Of a stretch of 64,000 nt of DNA, positions 37,065 through 46,197 are shown in pieces. The translations under genes and the position numbers were made by a program. The first letter of the stretch is position 1. The number at the start of each line of letters is the position of its first letter. Origin of the DNA: Agrobacterium sp. a22-2 (GTDB lineage: Bacteria; Pseudomonadota; Alphaproteobacteria; Rhizobiales; Rhizobiaceae); the NCBI RefSeq assembly GCF_012276985.1, contig NZ_JAAXMM010000010.1:124001-188000 (forward strand), in the 5' to 3' direction. Below the pieces are notes generated by a model, which ran no database searches, was not told the origin of the DNA, and saw nothing but the letters and a program-made list of their open reading frames with translations.

Positions 37065-38129
37065 TTAGATTTTTTCGAGAGCTACGACGCCGAGCGGCTG
37101 GTCGCGTCCCTTCAGCATATAGGTGCCGAGCGGCTCGGCCCTGATTCCGGTGGGTAGGACGGTGAAGTCGAACAAATCGCTCGACATCAGCACCGGGCGA
37201 TCTACCGACTTGCAGAGGGCCTCAAGCCGCGCGGTGGTGTTCACGACATCGCCGAAATACGTGATCTTGTGGTGGTCGACGCCAATTTCGGCCGTGACCA
37301 CGCTTCCCCCATGCAGGGCCGCCCGCAATTGTGGCACACGCCCGTATTTTTCCTGCCAGCGCGCCGCATCCGCTTCGATTTGCGCGAGGATGTCGAAGAC
37401 GCAGGCGACGCTGCGGCCGGCATTGTCGCATCGGCCCGAGTTCCGACTGGGATGCAACGGCCAGCTGATGATGGCCGCATCCCCCACATAGTCGTCGATC
37501 GTGCCGCCATGGCGGATGACGGGCTCGCAAATGCCGCCGAAGATCGCGCCGATGAACTCCTGCGCCTTGAGGTCACCAAACGTCTCGGCGTAACTCGTCG
37601 AGCCGGCGAGATCGATGAACAGGAAGATTCGCTCCTCCTGGATCGGACGTCGATACCGACCGGTCAACAGGCTGAGGAAGACGTCGCGCCCAAGCAATTG
37701 GCGGATCCGCATGACCGAGATACCCAGGAAGAACAGGATCAGTGTGTAGGCGAGCGTCTTCGGCGGGATGATCAATACATCTTCCCACGAACCGGTGATT
37801 TGCCCGGTTCCCTTCAGCAGCACCCCAGCCGCAGCAAAGCCCAGGCCGGCCAGAACGAAATAGATCAGGATTGTCGAGAGGAAATAGGTGGGTGTCGGCA
37901 GGCGCCTGATGCGGGCATGAAGGCCACGCAAAATGAAACCCCGTTCAAAGACAATCAGCGGCATTGTGCAGAAATTTGCAAACACCATCGCGACAACATG
38001 GCCGTTGCGCATGTCGAAAACGAATGTGTAAAGCACGCCGCACAGCGAAATCAGGGCAATCATCAACGCCCAGCGCAGGTGCGACAGTCTCAGAATATCC
38101 AGTATGCCCCTGCGGCATTGATCAATCAT
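37065..38129 (-). CDS. Membrane-anchored class III adenylate cyclase
   Basis: 354 aa. About four membrane segments occupy residues 18-160. The catalytic domain spans about 175-350: metal-binding IFLFIDLAGSTSYAE, then IDDYVGDAAIISWPL, HGGSVVTAEIG and ITYFGDVVNTTARLEAL. These are the metal Asp residues and the NxxAR transition-state region of bacterial class III cyclases, which make cAMP (or cGMP) from NTP. The sensory input is unknown. It converges on ppx and is otherwise alone. Confidence 0.9.
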   Translation of the reverse strand: MIDQCRRGILDILRLSHLRWALMIALISLCGVLYTFVFDMRNGHVVAMVFANFCTMPLIVFERGFILRGLHARIRRLPTPTYFLSTILIYFVLAGLGFAAAGVLLKGTGQITGSWEDVLIIPPKTLAYTLILFFLGISVMRIRQLLGRDVFLSLLTGRYRRPIQEERIFLFIDLAGSTSYAETFGDLKAQEFIGAIFGGICEPVIRHGGTIDDYVGDAAIISWPLHPSRNSGRCDNAGRSVACVFDILAQIEADAARWQEKYGRVPQLRAALHGGSVVTAEIGVDHHKITYFGDVVNTTARLEALCKSVDRPVLMSSDLFDFTVLPTGIRAEPLGTYMLKGRDQPLGVVALEKI

Positions 38130-38277
38130 TGCTAGTTACACGGAACTCGCTTCGGTACGTCTGTCGGACAATAGCCGCTTTACGAGACCGGGCAAGAGAA
38201 AGGCAGGCAATTCTCATCACCGTACCGTGTCCTGTCCCGCCGACGGCCGCCAGCAAGGAGACTGTGCATGGAAAAGA

Positions 38278-38304
38278 GGTGCCGGCCGCTTGCGGGCCGG
38301 CACC
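38278..38304 (-). terminator. GC-rich hairpin terminator after phytase-esterase-like gene
   Basis: GGTGCCGGCC (38278-38287) pairs with GGCCGGCACC (38295-38304) around a seven-base loop. On the minus strand it is followed by CTCTTTTCC, a weak T-run. Confidence 0.7.
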
Positions 38305-38325
38305 CCGTCGACATGGAAGCTACGC

Positions 38326-39684
38326 TTACTTGGCGGCGAGGAAATCGCCGACTTCGAGCAGCACGAACTCGTTGTCGTCCGCCTTGTCGAGCGCCCGGCC
38401 GGCCGAGAACGGCAGGTTGTTGTCATTGCCGACGACGATATGGGTCGGGTCGATGACGTCGACGTCCTCGATGGTGACGAAGGGCATGTCGTAGAAGCCT
38501 TCGCCGCCGCCCTGGCGCTTCTTGTTGTCCGGATCGGCGATCTTCATCAGGTCGATATAGCCGATCTTGCGAGCGGCCTTGCCGGCGTTCTCGTCGGTCA
38601 TCTCGATCTTGTAGATGCGCTTGTGCTTAGCGGGAACCGCAAAGCAGGTCGGCTCGGGCTTCTTCGGATCGGCGCAGGCCTTTTCAGCCGTGCCGGCACC
38701 GTTGTCGCGCTCGATGACCAGAGCCGTGGTGGCGTCGATCATGTTGAAGTCGCCGATCGCCTCGCCGCCTTCCGACAGCGGATAGAGCCAGGAGCGGCCG
38801 GTCCAGGCCTTCGAGGCAACGTCCAGCTCGATGATGCGGAGCGCCGTCAGGCCGTCGGCCTTCTCGACCGAACCGTCCTCGAGATAGAGCGGGCCTTCCA
38901 GCAGGCCGTAGAGTTTGGCGCCGTCCTTCGACATGGCAAGACCTTCATAACCGCCCGAGCGCTTCAGGTTGAAGGCTGGCAGCTTGGCCGTCGGATTGGC
39001 TGGAACGACCAGGGTGGCATTGTCCGGCGACTTGACATCGGTCTCGCCGGCCTTCGTGGCGATTACGTCGGTGAGCTTGCCGTCCTTGCTAAACTTCAAG
39101 AGATAGGGGCCGAACTCCTCGCCCACCCAGAAACCGTCGGCAACCGGCTGGATCGATTCGACGTCGAAATCCGCACCGGTCAGGTAGCGCTGTTCGGCAC
39201 CTTCCATGACGATCGGGAAGGGGGCTCGTCTGTCCGGGTCGGACAGGAACACGGTTTCGATCGGCTCGACCTTGCCATTGTCCCAGTCGAACTTGATGTG
39301 ATGCAGCATCAGCATGGAATCGCTGGAATTGGCCTTGGAGCCGAAGCCGTTGTCGGACAGGCTCCAGAACGTGCCGTCTTCCATGGTCTTGATGCCGGAA
39401 AAGCCCTGCATGGCCTGGCCGTCGAAGGGCATGGAGAGACCGGTCGGGCGGACGCCGTCCTTGCCGGGCACGGTGCCGAGCGCGTCGGTGCGCTTGCGGT
39501 CGGCCGTGGTGAACTTGCCCGAGGTCTGGAGATGGGCCGGCGCATCGGCCGGGGCCTTGATGATGCTGTTGGCCGGCAGGATCGCATGGGAGACGAGCTT
39601 GGCCGGGAAGGCCTTCTCCTCGGCAAGCACAGGGGCTGCGATGAAGAGGCAAAGCGAGACGGAGGCGAAAAGAGCTTTTTTCAT
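38326..39684 (-). CDS. Secreted phytase-esterase-like protein
   Basis: 452 aa from MKKALFASVSLCLFIAAPVLAEE, a signal peptide cut near residue 21. The mature part fits the esterase-like activity of phytase domain (PF13449-type beta-propeller): FSGIKTMEDGTFWSLSDNGFG, GFWVGEEFGPYLLKFSKDG, GYEGLAMSKDGAKLYG and HIVVGNDNNLPFS. Proteins of this family are secreted or periplasmic and may hydrolyse phosphoesters; substrate unknown. The open frame upstream of 39684 is discarded because the signal begins here. A hairpin terminator follows. Confidence 0.88.
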   Translation of the reverse strand: MKKALFASVSLCLFIAAPVLAEEKAFPAKLVSHAILPANSIIKAPADAPAHLQTSGKFTTADRKRTDALGTVPGKDGVRPTGLSMPFDGQAMQGFSGIKTMEDGTFWSLSDNGFGSKANSSDSMLMLHHIKFDWDNGKVEPIETVFLSDPDRRAPFPIVMEGAEQRYLTGADFDVESIQPVADGFWVGEEFGPYLLKFSKDGKLTDVIATKAGETDVKSPDNATLVVPANPTAKLPAFNLKRSGGYEGLAMSKDGAKLYGLLEGPLYLEDGSVEKADGLTALRIIELDVASKAWTGRSWLYPLSEGGEAIGDFNMIDATTALVIERDNGAGTAEKACADPKKPEPTCFAVPAKHKRIYKIEMTDENAGKAARKIGYIDLMKIADPDNKKRQGGGEGFYDMPFVTIEDVDVIDPTHIVVGNDNNLPFSAGRALDKADDNEFVLLEVGDFLAAK

Positions 39685-39781
39685 AAGATCACCAATGATG
39701 AGCGGGAGTTGACGCCGCAGCCATAGGCGGTGTCGATGTCCGCCCGATTGCGGCGCCATGAAATTTTGGTGACAGGTGGGG

Positions 39782-40678
39782 TTATACCCGGATCAGTTCC
39801 TGCCAGCGTCCGGGCGTCAGGCCGTAGCTCTTCTTGAAATGCCGGGTGAAATGGCTCTGGTCGGCAAAGCCGGCCTCCATGGCGGCCTCCGCCAGCGGCG
39901 CGCCGGACAGCATGGCGCGGCGGGCGCTCTCCAGCCGTCGCATGACCAGATAGCGATGCGGGCTGGTGCCGGTCAGGCGCCGGAACTGGCGCGCCAGCGT
40001 ATAGCGGTCGAGCCCCGTCAGCGCCTCGAGGTCCTGCGAGGTGACCGTCTGCTCGCTATGTTCCCGCAGATAGGCGGTCGCCCGGTCGACTGCGGTTCTG
40101 GCCGATGCCTCCGACCTCTGTGCCGGCATGCCGGCATGGCGCTGCAGGCCGGCGGCAATGCGGGCCAGCACATCATCGAAGGCCAGCACATCGGGGTTCG
40201 CCTCGATATCCGTCAGCGCTTCGCTGAGCGCCCGGGCGAAGTCAGGGTCGCTGAACACCGGAGTGGCGACGAAAGGCAAGCTCACATCCGTCTCGCCGCC
40301 CGCCTGGCGGATCAGTTCGGGCGCAACATAGAGCATACGGTAGCGCAGGCCATCCTCGGTGCCGGCCGCCCCGTCATGCAGTTCATCGGGATGCAGCACG
40401 ATGATATTGCCCGGCTGGCTGAAACGGCTTTCGCCGCGATAGTGGAAGGTCTGCACGCCGGAAAGCGTTAGCCCCAGCGCATAGGTGTCGTGGCGGTGCG
40501 GCGCAAAGCCGTTGCCGCGGAACGAGGCCTCGATGCGCTCGATGCCGAGCGCCGTCGGGCCGGTGCGGATGCCGTCGGCAAGGATCCTGCACGAACGTTC
40601 AAGACCATCGGTTGCCGGGCCTGCTACCTCGGGCGAAACCGCCAGGCGGCCCTGGTGACCCTGACTGGAGTAAGACAT
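39782..40678 (-). CDS. AraC family transcriptional regulator
   Basis: 298 aa. An N-terminal cupin-type sensing domain (FAPHRHDTYALGLTLSGVQTF, then GNIIVLHPDELHDG) precedes two helix-turn-helix motifs in the C-terminal 100 residues (LTGLDRYTLARQFRRLTG and AAMEAGFADQSHFTRHFKKSYG). The ligand is unknown. Its ATG (40678-40676) overlaps the ATG of the divergent DUF2000 gene within CATG, so each gene's promoter must lie inside the other. Regulation of DUF2000 by this protein is a fair inference. A longer frame upstream would begin inside the DUF2000 gene and is unlikely. Confidence 0.88.
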   Translation of the reverse strand: MSYSSQGHQGRLAVSPEVAGPATDGLERSCRILADGIRTGPTALGIERIEASFRGNGFAPHRHDTYALGLTLSGVQTFHYRGESRFSQPGNIIVLHPDELHDGAAGTEDGLRYRMLYVAPELIRQAGGETDVSLPFVATPVFSDPDFARALSEALTDIEANPDVLAFDDVLARIAAGLQRHAGMPAQRSEASARTAVDRATAYLREHSEQTVTSQDLEALTGLDRYTLARQFRRLTGTSPHRYLVMRRLESARRAMLSGAPLAEAAMEAGFADQSHFTRHFKKSYGLTPGRWQELIRV

Positions 40679-41084
40679 GTTCGATACCAAATTCGTCATC
40701 GTGCTGCGCGACGATCTCGCGCCGTGGCAGAAGCTCAACGTTACCGCCTTTCTGACCAGCGGCATAGTCGCGGCCACGCCGTCGATCATCGGCGAGGCCT
40801 ATCGCGACGCGAGCGGCAATCTCTACAATCCGCTCAGCATCCAGCCGATCGTCGTGCTGGGCGCCGACCAGGAAACCCTGCGCACCATCCACCGTCGCGC
40901 GCTGGAACGCGAGGTCACGACATCACTCTATATCGAGGAAATGTTTGCAACCGGCCACGATGCCGCCAACCGGGCCGTCTTTGCCGAATATGGACCGGAT
41001 GATGCCAAAGTGGTCGGCATTGCCCTGCGCACCGACAAGAAGATCGCCGACAAGATCACCAAGGGCGCTAAGCTGCACGGATAA
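40677..41084 (+). CDS. DUF2000 family protein
   Basis: 135 aa, short alpha/beta protein. It begins MFDTKFVIVLRDDLAPWQKLN; PIVVLGADQETLRTIHRRAL and KVVGIALRTDKKIADKIT are family-like. The function of DUF2000 is not established. GGAG lies seven bases before the ATG. It is head-to-head with the AraC gene (overlapping starts), and its last 17 bases overlap the tail of the next minus-strand gene. Confidence 0.85.
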   Translation: MFDTKFVIVLRDDLAPWQKLNVTAFLTSGIVAATPSIIGEAYRDASGNLYNPLSIQPIVVLGADQETLRTIHRRALEREVTTSLYIEEMFATGHDAANRAVFAEYGPDDAKVVGIALRTDKKIADKITKGAKLHG

Positions 41085-41388
41085 AGTCGATACCAAGCTC
41101 GATCGCGATCGGGGCGAGGATCACGACGGCGCCGACGGGCGTGGCAAAGCCCAGGAGAAAGAACACGGCGACGCTGACCAGAAGATAGGCGCCCCAGGCG
41201 ATGCGCTGCGGCGTGCGTAACCCGGCGACGCCGACGGCCAGATTGGCCAGGGCAAAGGAGATCACAAGCACGTTGGCAGCGCCCGGTTCTATCAAGCCAG
41301 CCTTGGAAACACTCCTGAGCGCGAGTGCAAAGGCTGCAATGATGAGCGCGAGGGCAATCAGCCTTTTCGATGGGATCACGTCCAGCAA
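41068..41388 (-). CDS. Small membrane protein of unknown function
   Basis: 106 aa with three or four hydrophobic segments (LIALALIIAAFALAL, VLVISFALANLAVGVAG and AYLLVSVAVFFLLGFA). The start appears to be TTG at 41388 directly after the DUF2891 stop, supported by GGAGG five bases upstream; a GTG at 41379 is an alternative. It follows the DUF2891 gene and overlaps the DUF2000 gene tail-to-tail. No family is recognised. Confidence 0.6.
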   Translation of the reverse strand: MLDVIPSKRLIALALIIAAFALALRSVSKAGLIEPGAANVLVISFALANLAVGVAGLRTPQRIAWGAYLLVSVAVFFLLGFATPVGAVVILAPIAIELGIDFIRAA

Positions 41389-42393
41389 TCAGGCCTCCAG
41401 CGCCAGAACGGCAAAGCTCGCCAGCCAGTGTTCGCCCATATAGTCGCCCGCCACATGCGGCAGGGCGGCATCGAGATGATGCAGGGCAGCGGTCTCCATG
41501 ATTGCTCGACGTGGATCATCTGCCGGCAAGGCCCTGGCGAGCGACCGCCAGCACCAGGCGCGGCTGAGGTTCAGGCCGTCGAGATGGGCGATCTTGCCGT
41601 CGGAGCGGTCCGATACCGCGGCCGGGCTGAACAGGGTTGCCGGCCGGCGCAGCGCAATCTCAGGCAGGAAACACTCGAACCATGGCAGGAAGTCGGAGGC
41701 CGGCATCAGCCGGTGCAGGCATTCCGCTTCGATCAGGGTGGACGACAGAAAATCGTCGCCGGACGGCTCGCCCCAGGCAGGGCAGGCACTATCGCTGCCG
41801 TACCAGCGCAAAGCCGTGGTGTGCAGCAGGGTTAGGAACGCTTGGTCGCCGGCCGCTTCGGCATAGTCTGCGGCAAGCCGCAGGGCGAAGGCCGTGTTGA
41901 AATGGGTGCCGACCCGCACCGGATAGGTGGCAAGCGGCAGGAAGGTATGGAAGTTGCGGACGATGCGGTCCGTCAGCGGCGCCAACGTGTTCCCCCAGGC
42001 CGGATTGTCCGCTGCGTGCAGCTCTGCGGCAAGCTTCAGCAGCCAGCCCCAGCCATAGGGCCGCTCATAGCCGCGCGCCGAAGGACGCTCGAAATAGGCG
42101 CATTCGCCGGCCACCTTGTCGGCCACGAACATTGCGTCGAACAGGGCCTGGATGGCGGACGCTGCCGGCATGTCGGGAAAGCGGCGCAACAGGGTGGCCA
42201 GCAGCCAGTAGCCATGCACGCAGGAATGCCAGTCATAGCTGCCGTAGAAGATCGGATGCAGCATGCTGGGTGCCGCGACATCCTCTGCACCTTCCATGCC
42301 GTGGAGGATGTGGTTCGGAAACTCGCGCCGCACATGGCCAAGGGCGATCTGCGCAAAGCGTTCGGCGGTCTCGGCATCCAACTTACGGCTCAT
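41389..42393 (-). CDS. DUF2891 family protein
   Basis: 334 aa, all-helical, probably an (alpha/alpha) toroid given YDWHSCVHGYWLLATLLRRFP, ERPYGWGWLLKLAAELHA and VRVGTHFNTAFALRLAADY. The family resembles glycoside-hydrolase-like helical barrels but has no assigned activity. The start MSRKLDAETAERFAQIALG at 42393 is chosen; the upstream frame overlaps the methyltransferase gene. It lies 14 bases after the Rsm22-like gene on the same strand. Confidence 0.82.
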   Translation of the reverse strand: MSRKLDAETAERFAQIALGHVRREFPNHILHGMEGAEDVAAPSMLHPIFYGSYDWHSCVHGYWLLATLLRRFPDMPAASAIQALFDAMFVADKVAGECAYFERPSARGYERPYGWGWLLKLAAELHAADNPAWGNTLAPLTDRIVRNFHTFLPLATYPVRVGTHFNTAFALRLAADYAEAAGDQAFLTLLHTTALRWYGSDSACPAWGEPSGDDFLSSTLIEAECLHRLMPASDFLPWFECFLPEIALRRPATLFSPAAVSDRSDGKIAHLDGLNLSRAWCWRSLARALPADDPRRAIMETAALHHLDAALPHVAGDYMGEHWLASFAVLALEA

Positions 42394-42407
42394 GGCGCAG
42401 TCTCCGG

Positions 42408-43382
42408 TCAATCCTGTGAAAGGTGGAGCAGGTCGCCCCAGTCGGCGCGCCGTGCCTGGCGAAAGGCCTCGCCGTCGCGACGGCTGATGACGGTCTCCTG
42501 CGCCGTGCCGTCGCTCAGACAGAGCTTCAACCGGCCGACGCCGCCCGACACGCGCGGCGGCGAGAGGACACGGGCGCCGGAGCGCGTGATCGGCTGCCTT
42601 GCGGCGGCGACAAAGATGTATTTCTCGTCTTCCCACGGCACATCGGCCTGCTTGACCTGGCGGTGGATGCGCGACCGCGCCACCCGGCGGGAAAAATGGC
42701 ACCAGTCGGGCGACACGATCGGGCAGGCGGCCTGGTGCGGGCAGGGGGCGATCAGAAAGGCCCCGACCTCAAGCAGTGTCTGGCGAGCGGTGAGGATGCG
42801 CTTCCAGCCGGCCGGCGTGCCGGGTTCAATGATGACGATCGTGTCCGTGGTCAACTCGAACAGCTTTCGCGTCACCTCGGCGATGCGGTTTTCGGCCAGT
42901 TCGTCCAGCACATAGGCAAGCGTCACCAGATCCGCCTTTTCCATCTGCGGCAGATCGCCGAGAATATCTCCGGCCCGCCAGTCGCAGGTGAGGGAAAGCG
43001 CGCCGGACAGGGTTTCTCCGACCTTGCGGATGGCGGGGCTTGCCTCCAGCATCGTTGCCGATTGCAGGCCGGGCCAACAGTCGGCCGCGGCCCACAGCGC
43101 CGTGCCGGGACCGGCGCCGACATCGATCTGGCGTTTCGGCGAAAATGTATCATGCACTTCGGCCACCGCATCCAGGGCGGCGCGCACCGCAGCAAAGGTG
43201 GCGGGCAGGCGGGCGGCGAGATAGGCCTTGGCGGCAAGCTCGTCGCTCAGGTGCAGCTGCCCGTCGCGCACCTCGCGGCGATAGCGGTTGGACAACCGCT
43301 CGGCAGCCTTCATCAGGGGGTCGAGAGGCTGGTGTTCGAGCAGGCGCTCGACGGCGCTCTTCAGGGCGGCTGGCAATTCCAC
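42408..43382 (-). CDS. Rsm22-like small-ribosomal-subunit methyltransferase
   Basis: 324 aa. The SAM-binding motif I is QIDVGAGPGTALWAA, followed by LVTLAYVLDELAEN and VIIEPGTPAGWKRIL. A cysteine cluster (CPHQAACPIVSPDWCHF) matches the Rsm22 family, whose mitochondrial members bind an Fe-S cluster and assist small-subunit assembly. The start is GTG at 43382 (VELPAALKSAVERLLEHQ). It heads a group with DUF2891 and the small membrane gene. Confidence 0.85.
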   Translation of the reverse strand: MELPAALKSAVERLLEHQPLDPLMKAAERLSNRYRREVRDGQLHLSDELAAKAYLAARLPATFAAVRAALDAVAEVHDTFSPKRQIDVGAGPGTALWAAADCWPGLQSATMLEASPAIRKVGETLSGALSLTCDWRAGDILGDLPQMEKADLVTLAYVLDELAENRIAEVTRKLFELTTDTIVIIEPGTPAGWKRILTARQTLLEVGAFLIAPCPHQAACPIVSPDWCHFSRRVARSRIHRQVKQADVPWEDEKYIFVAAARQPITRSGARVLSPPRVSGGVGRLKLCLSDGTAQETVISRRDGEAFRQARRADWGDLLHLSQD

Positions 43383-43470
43383 GGGGGCGGTATCCGGTCA
43401 GTCGGTGCGTTGATGGAGGATTAGAGCAAGTGCGCCGGTTTGACGAGACGCAAAGTCGTGCGCGGCTACT

Positions 43471-43965
43471 CTAGCGCCGCGCTTCCCATTCCGGCCGGAG
43501 GATCGACATCATCACGCTGTCAAGGCGATTGCCGTCCGGAGCGAGGATTGCTTCGCGCTTGATGCCTTCCTCGACATAACCGAGCTTGCCATAGACATGC
43601 CGGGCACGGTCATTGTTGGCGATCACGTTGAGCCACAGCCGATGGGTCGGGGTCTGCTCGAACACCCAGTCGATACAAAGCTGCACCATCCGACTGCCGC
43701 TGCCCTTGCCGGTGTCGCGAACGGCCAGCCGCTTGATGAAGAGATTGCCGGACGGATCGTCGAAATCCCGCAGGAAGACGAAGCCGAAATCGTTGCCCTT
43801 GCCATCTACGCCGATCAGATAGGCGCAGGTCGGATCGGCGAAATGCGCGACATGCTGTTCCTGCGAAAACCGGCCGATGAACTGCTCGTAGCCCGGCTGG
43901 CGTTCGACGTCCATGATGAAGCCGATGTCATCGGCGGTTGCGCGGCGCAGGCGGATGTCGGCCAT
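43471..43965 (-). CDS. GNAT family N-acetyltransferase
   Basis: 164 aa. The GNAT acetyl-CoA loop is visible as AVRDTGKGSGSRMVQLCIDW, with NVIANNDRARHVYGKLGYVEEG as motif B. It resembles RimJ/RimL-type or small-molecule acetyltransferases; substrate unknown. It lies 3 bases after rnd on the same strand, so it is probably cotranscribed with it. Confidence 0.88.
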   Translation of the reverse strand: MADIRLRRATADDIGFIMDVERQPGYEQFIGRFSQEQHVAHFADPTCAYLIGVDGKGNDFGFVFLRDFDDPSGNLFIKRLAVRDTGKGSGSRMVQLCIDWVFEQTPTHRLWLNVIANNDRARHVYGKLGYVEEGIKREAILAPDGNRLDSVMMSILRPEWEARR

Positions 43966-43968
43966 GGC

Positions 43969-45114
43969 TCAGAGCTCCACGGCCTCGACCTTCTTGCCGA
44001 CGAAGCGCAGCGCCACATGACCCTCGATCAGCTTCAGCGCGGCATCGCCGAACAGCTCGCGCCTCCAGCCATGCATGGCCGGCACGTCGGCAGCCTCGCC
44101 ATCGGCGGCGATCTTGTCGAGATCCTCGCTGTTGGCGATCATCTTGGCGGCCACGCCATGTTTTTCCGACGTCAGCCGCAGCAGAACTTTAAGCAGTTCG
44201 ACGGCTGCCGCCGCACCCTCGGGCGCATGGCTGTGACGATGCGCCTGCGGCCATTCCGATTTCGGCAGGGCGAGCGCGGCGTTGACGGCGTCGATGATCG
44301 CTGTGCCCGACGAGGAGCGTTCCCAGCCTTTCGGCACGGTGCGAAGCCGGCCGAGCGCTTCGGAATCCTTCGGCTGCTGCTGGGCGATCTCGTAGATCGC
44401 ATCGTCCTTCAGAACCCGCGAGCGCGGCACGTTGCGGTTGCGGGCCTCGCGTTCGCGCCAGGCGGTGACCGAACGCATCACGGCCAGTTCCTGCGGCTTC
44501 TTCAGCCGCATCTTCAGCCGCTGCCAGGCATCGTCAGGATGCAGGTCATAGGTCTCGCGGGATTCCAGAACCGCCATCTCTTCCGTCAGCCAGCCGGCGC
44601 GGCCTTCGCGCTCCAGCTCGGCCTTCAGCTTCAGATAGACGTCGCGCAGATGGGTGACATCGGCCAGCGCATAGTCGAGCTGCTTTTCCGACAGCGGCCG
44701 GCGGCTCCAGTCGGTGAATCGCGACGACTTGTCGAGCGCCACGCCTTTGACCTTCTGCACCAGCTGGTCATAAGACACGCTGTCGCCGAAGCCGCAGACC
44801 ATGGCCGCCACTTGCGTGTCGAAGATCGGATGCGGAATGAGATTGCCGAGATGGAAGACGATTTCGATGTCCTGGCGGGCGGCATGGAACACCTTGACCA
44901 CATTGGTGTCGGCCATCAGCGCGAAGAACGGCGCCAGGTCGATGCCCTTGGCGAGAGGATCGACGATCACCTCGAGATCGGGGCTTGCCATCTGGATCAG
45001 GCAGAGTTCGGGCCAGAAGGTGGTTTCGCGCAGAAACTCGGTATCGATCGTTACGAATTCCGATTGGGCGAGTTGGCGGCAAGCCTCCTCAAGCGCAGCA
45101 GTGGTTTCAATCAT
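43969..45114 (-). CDS. rnd: Ribonuclease D
   Basis: 381 aa 3'-5' exoribonuclease acting in tRNA maturation. The DEDDy motifs are intact: Exo I FVTIDTEFLRET, Exo II VKVFHAARQDIEIV and Exo III YALADVTHLRDVY. A C-terminal HRDC domain follows (LAVMRSVTAWREREARNRN, then KDDAIYEIAQQQPK). Rhizobial genomes commonly place rnd near aspS, as here. Confidence 0.95.
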   Translation of the reverse strand: MIETTAALEEACRQLAQSEFVTIDTEFLRETTFWPELCLIQMASPDLEVIVDPLAKGIDLAPFFALMADTNVVKVFHAARQDIEIVFHLGNLIPHPIFDTQVAAMVCGFGDSVSYDQLVQKVKGVALDKSSRFTDWSRRPLSEKQLDYALADVTHLRDVYLKLKAELEREGRAGWLTEEMAVLESRETYDLHPDDAWQRLKMRLKKPQELAVMRSVTAWREREARNRNVPRSRVLKDDAIYEIAQQQPKDSEALGRLRTVPKGWERSSSGTAIIDAVNAALALPKSEWPQAHRHSHAPEGAAAAVELLKVLLRLTSEKHGVAAKMIANSEDLDKIAADGEAADVPAMHGWRRELFGDAALKLIEGHVALRFVGKKVEAVEL

Positions 45115-45222
45115 TTCAGCTCGGTCATCGAAAATTGCGTTGTCAATCTTCCTTCCCCTTTAGACCGGGGATGTCAAGGCGAAGGGCCGGCTTGCGGTGC
45201 CGTTCACGGGCCGGGTCAACCG

Positions 45223-46113
45223 TTATTTCGCAAGCGCCACGCCACGCATTGCTGCGATGTTCTGGCGGTGGACGGCCTCATAGGGTTCGAAATAGCCGAT
45301 CCGCCCCGCCGCCACATCCTCCGCCACGAATTGCGCCAGCGTCAGCGTGTCGAGATCGGCGTGAGACACATCATCCAGCAGCCGCTGCAGATAATCGCGA
45401 TTGGCCTCGATCAGGCCTGTTCCGTAGCCGCCGGCCTCGATCACCGCCGGATCGCCGTGATTGGGCAGGATGCGGCGGGTCGGCAGGGTGAGCAGGCGGT
45501 TCAGTTCGCGGATATGGGTCGCCGTGTGCTCCGGCTCGGAGATATAGGTGACGGTATCCTCCACCGTGTCGCCGGCAAACAGCAGGCCTTCGTCCGGCAG
45601 CCACATCACGGTGCCATCGGCGCTGTGAATGTCGAATTGCAGTAGTTCGACGGTGCGGGGCCCGAGCGTCAGCACCAGCCGCTCGCGAAAAAGCCGGTTG
45701 GGCATGACCAGCGGCTTGATCGGCGGGTCGCTCTCCTCCAGTTTGGCACGATTGGCCTCGAGCGTCTCGGCGGTCAGATGATTGGCGATGATCTCGCAAT
45801 CGGCAAAGACTTCGTTGCCGGCCACATGATCGGTGTGCCAATGGCTGAGCACGACGCGAATGCCCGTCACCCCGAGGCTCTCCAGATGGCGGCGGATGGC
45901 GCGGGCGTGATCGAGCGAGATATGGGTGTCGTAGACCACGGCCTCTGGACCTTCGACGATCGCATAGGTCGCCACACCCAGCGCATAGGCACCATCGTCC
46001 AGCCAGTTTTCGTCCTGAGAATGCAGCCGCTTGCCGGCAATCCGTCCGTCATAATAGGCAAAGATGCCGGGATAGGGCGTGAGAATGGAAAGTGTCGCGG
46101 AAAGGTCGGGCAC
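45223..46113 (-). CDS. Metallo-beta-lactamase fold hydrolase
   Basis: 296 aa. The zinc motif SHWHTDHVAGN (HxHxDH) is present with later ligands (LFAGDTVEDTVT, LPNHGDPAVI). The substrate is unknown; members include hydrolases, lactonases and redox enzymes. The start MPDLSATLSILTPYPGIFAYYDG is taken at 46113. It follows the multicopper oxidase gene on the same strand by 84 bases. Confidence 0.85.
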   Translation of the reverse strand: MPDLSATLSILTPYPGIFAYYDGRIAGKRLHSQDENWLDDGAYALGVATYAIVEGPEAVVYDTHISLDHARAIRRHLESLGVTGIRVVLSHWHTDHVAGNEVFADCEIIANHLTAETLEANRAKLEESDPPIKPLVMPNRLFRERLVLTLGPRTVELLQFDIHSADGTVMWLPDEGLLFAGDTVEDTVTYISEPEHTATHIRELNRLLTLPTRRILPNHGDPAVIEAGGYGTGLIEANRDYLQRLLDDVSHADLDTLTLAQFVAEDVAAGRIGYFEPYEAVHRQNIAAMRGVALAK

Positions 46114-46197
46114 GGCAGGCGTCCTTGGGCATCGAGGTTTCAGCAGCCAAAGACGCGGTATAGAACGCCGTCTGTCAAGACCGTCGGGACCGCCGGA

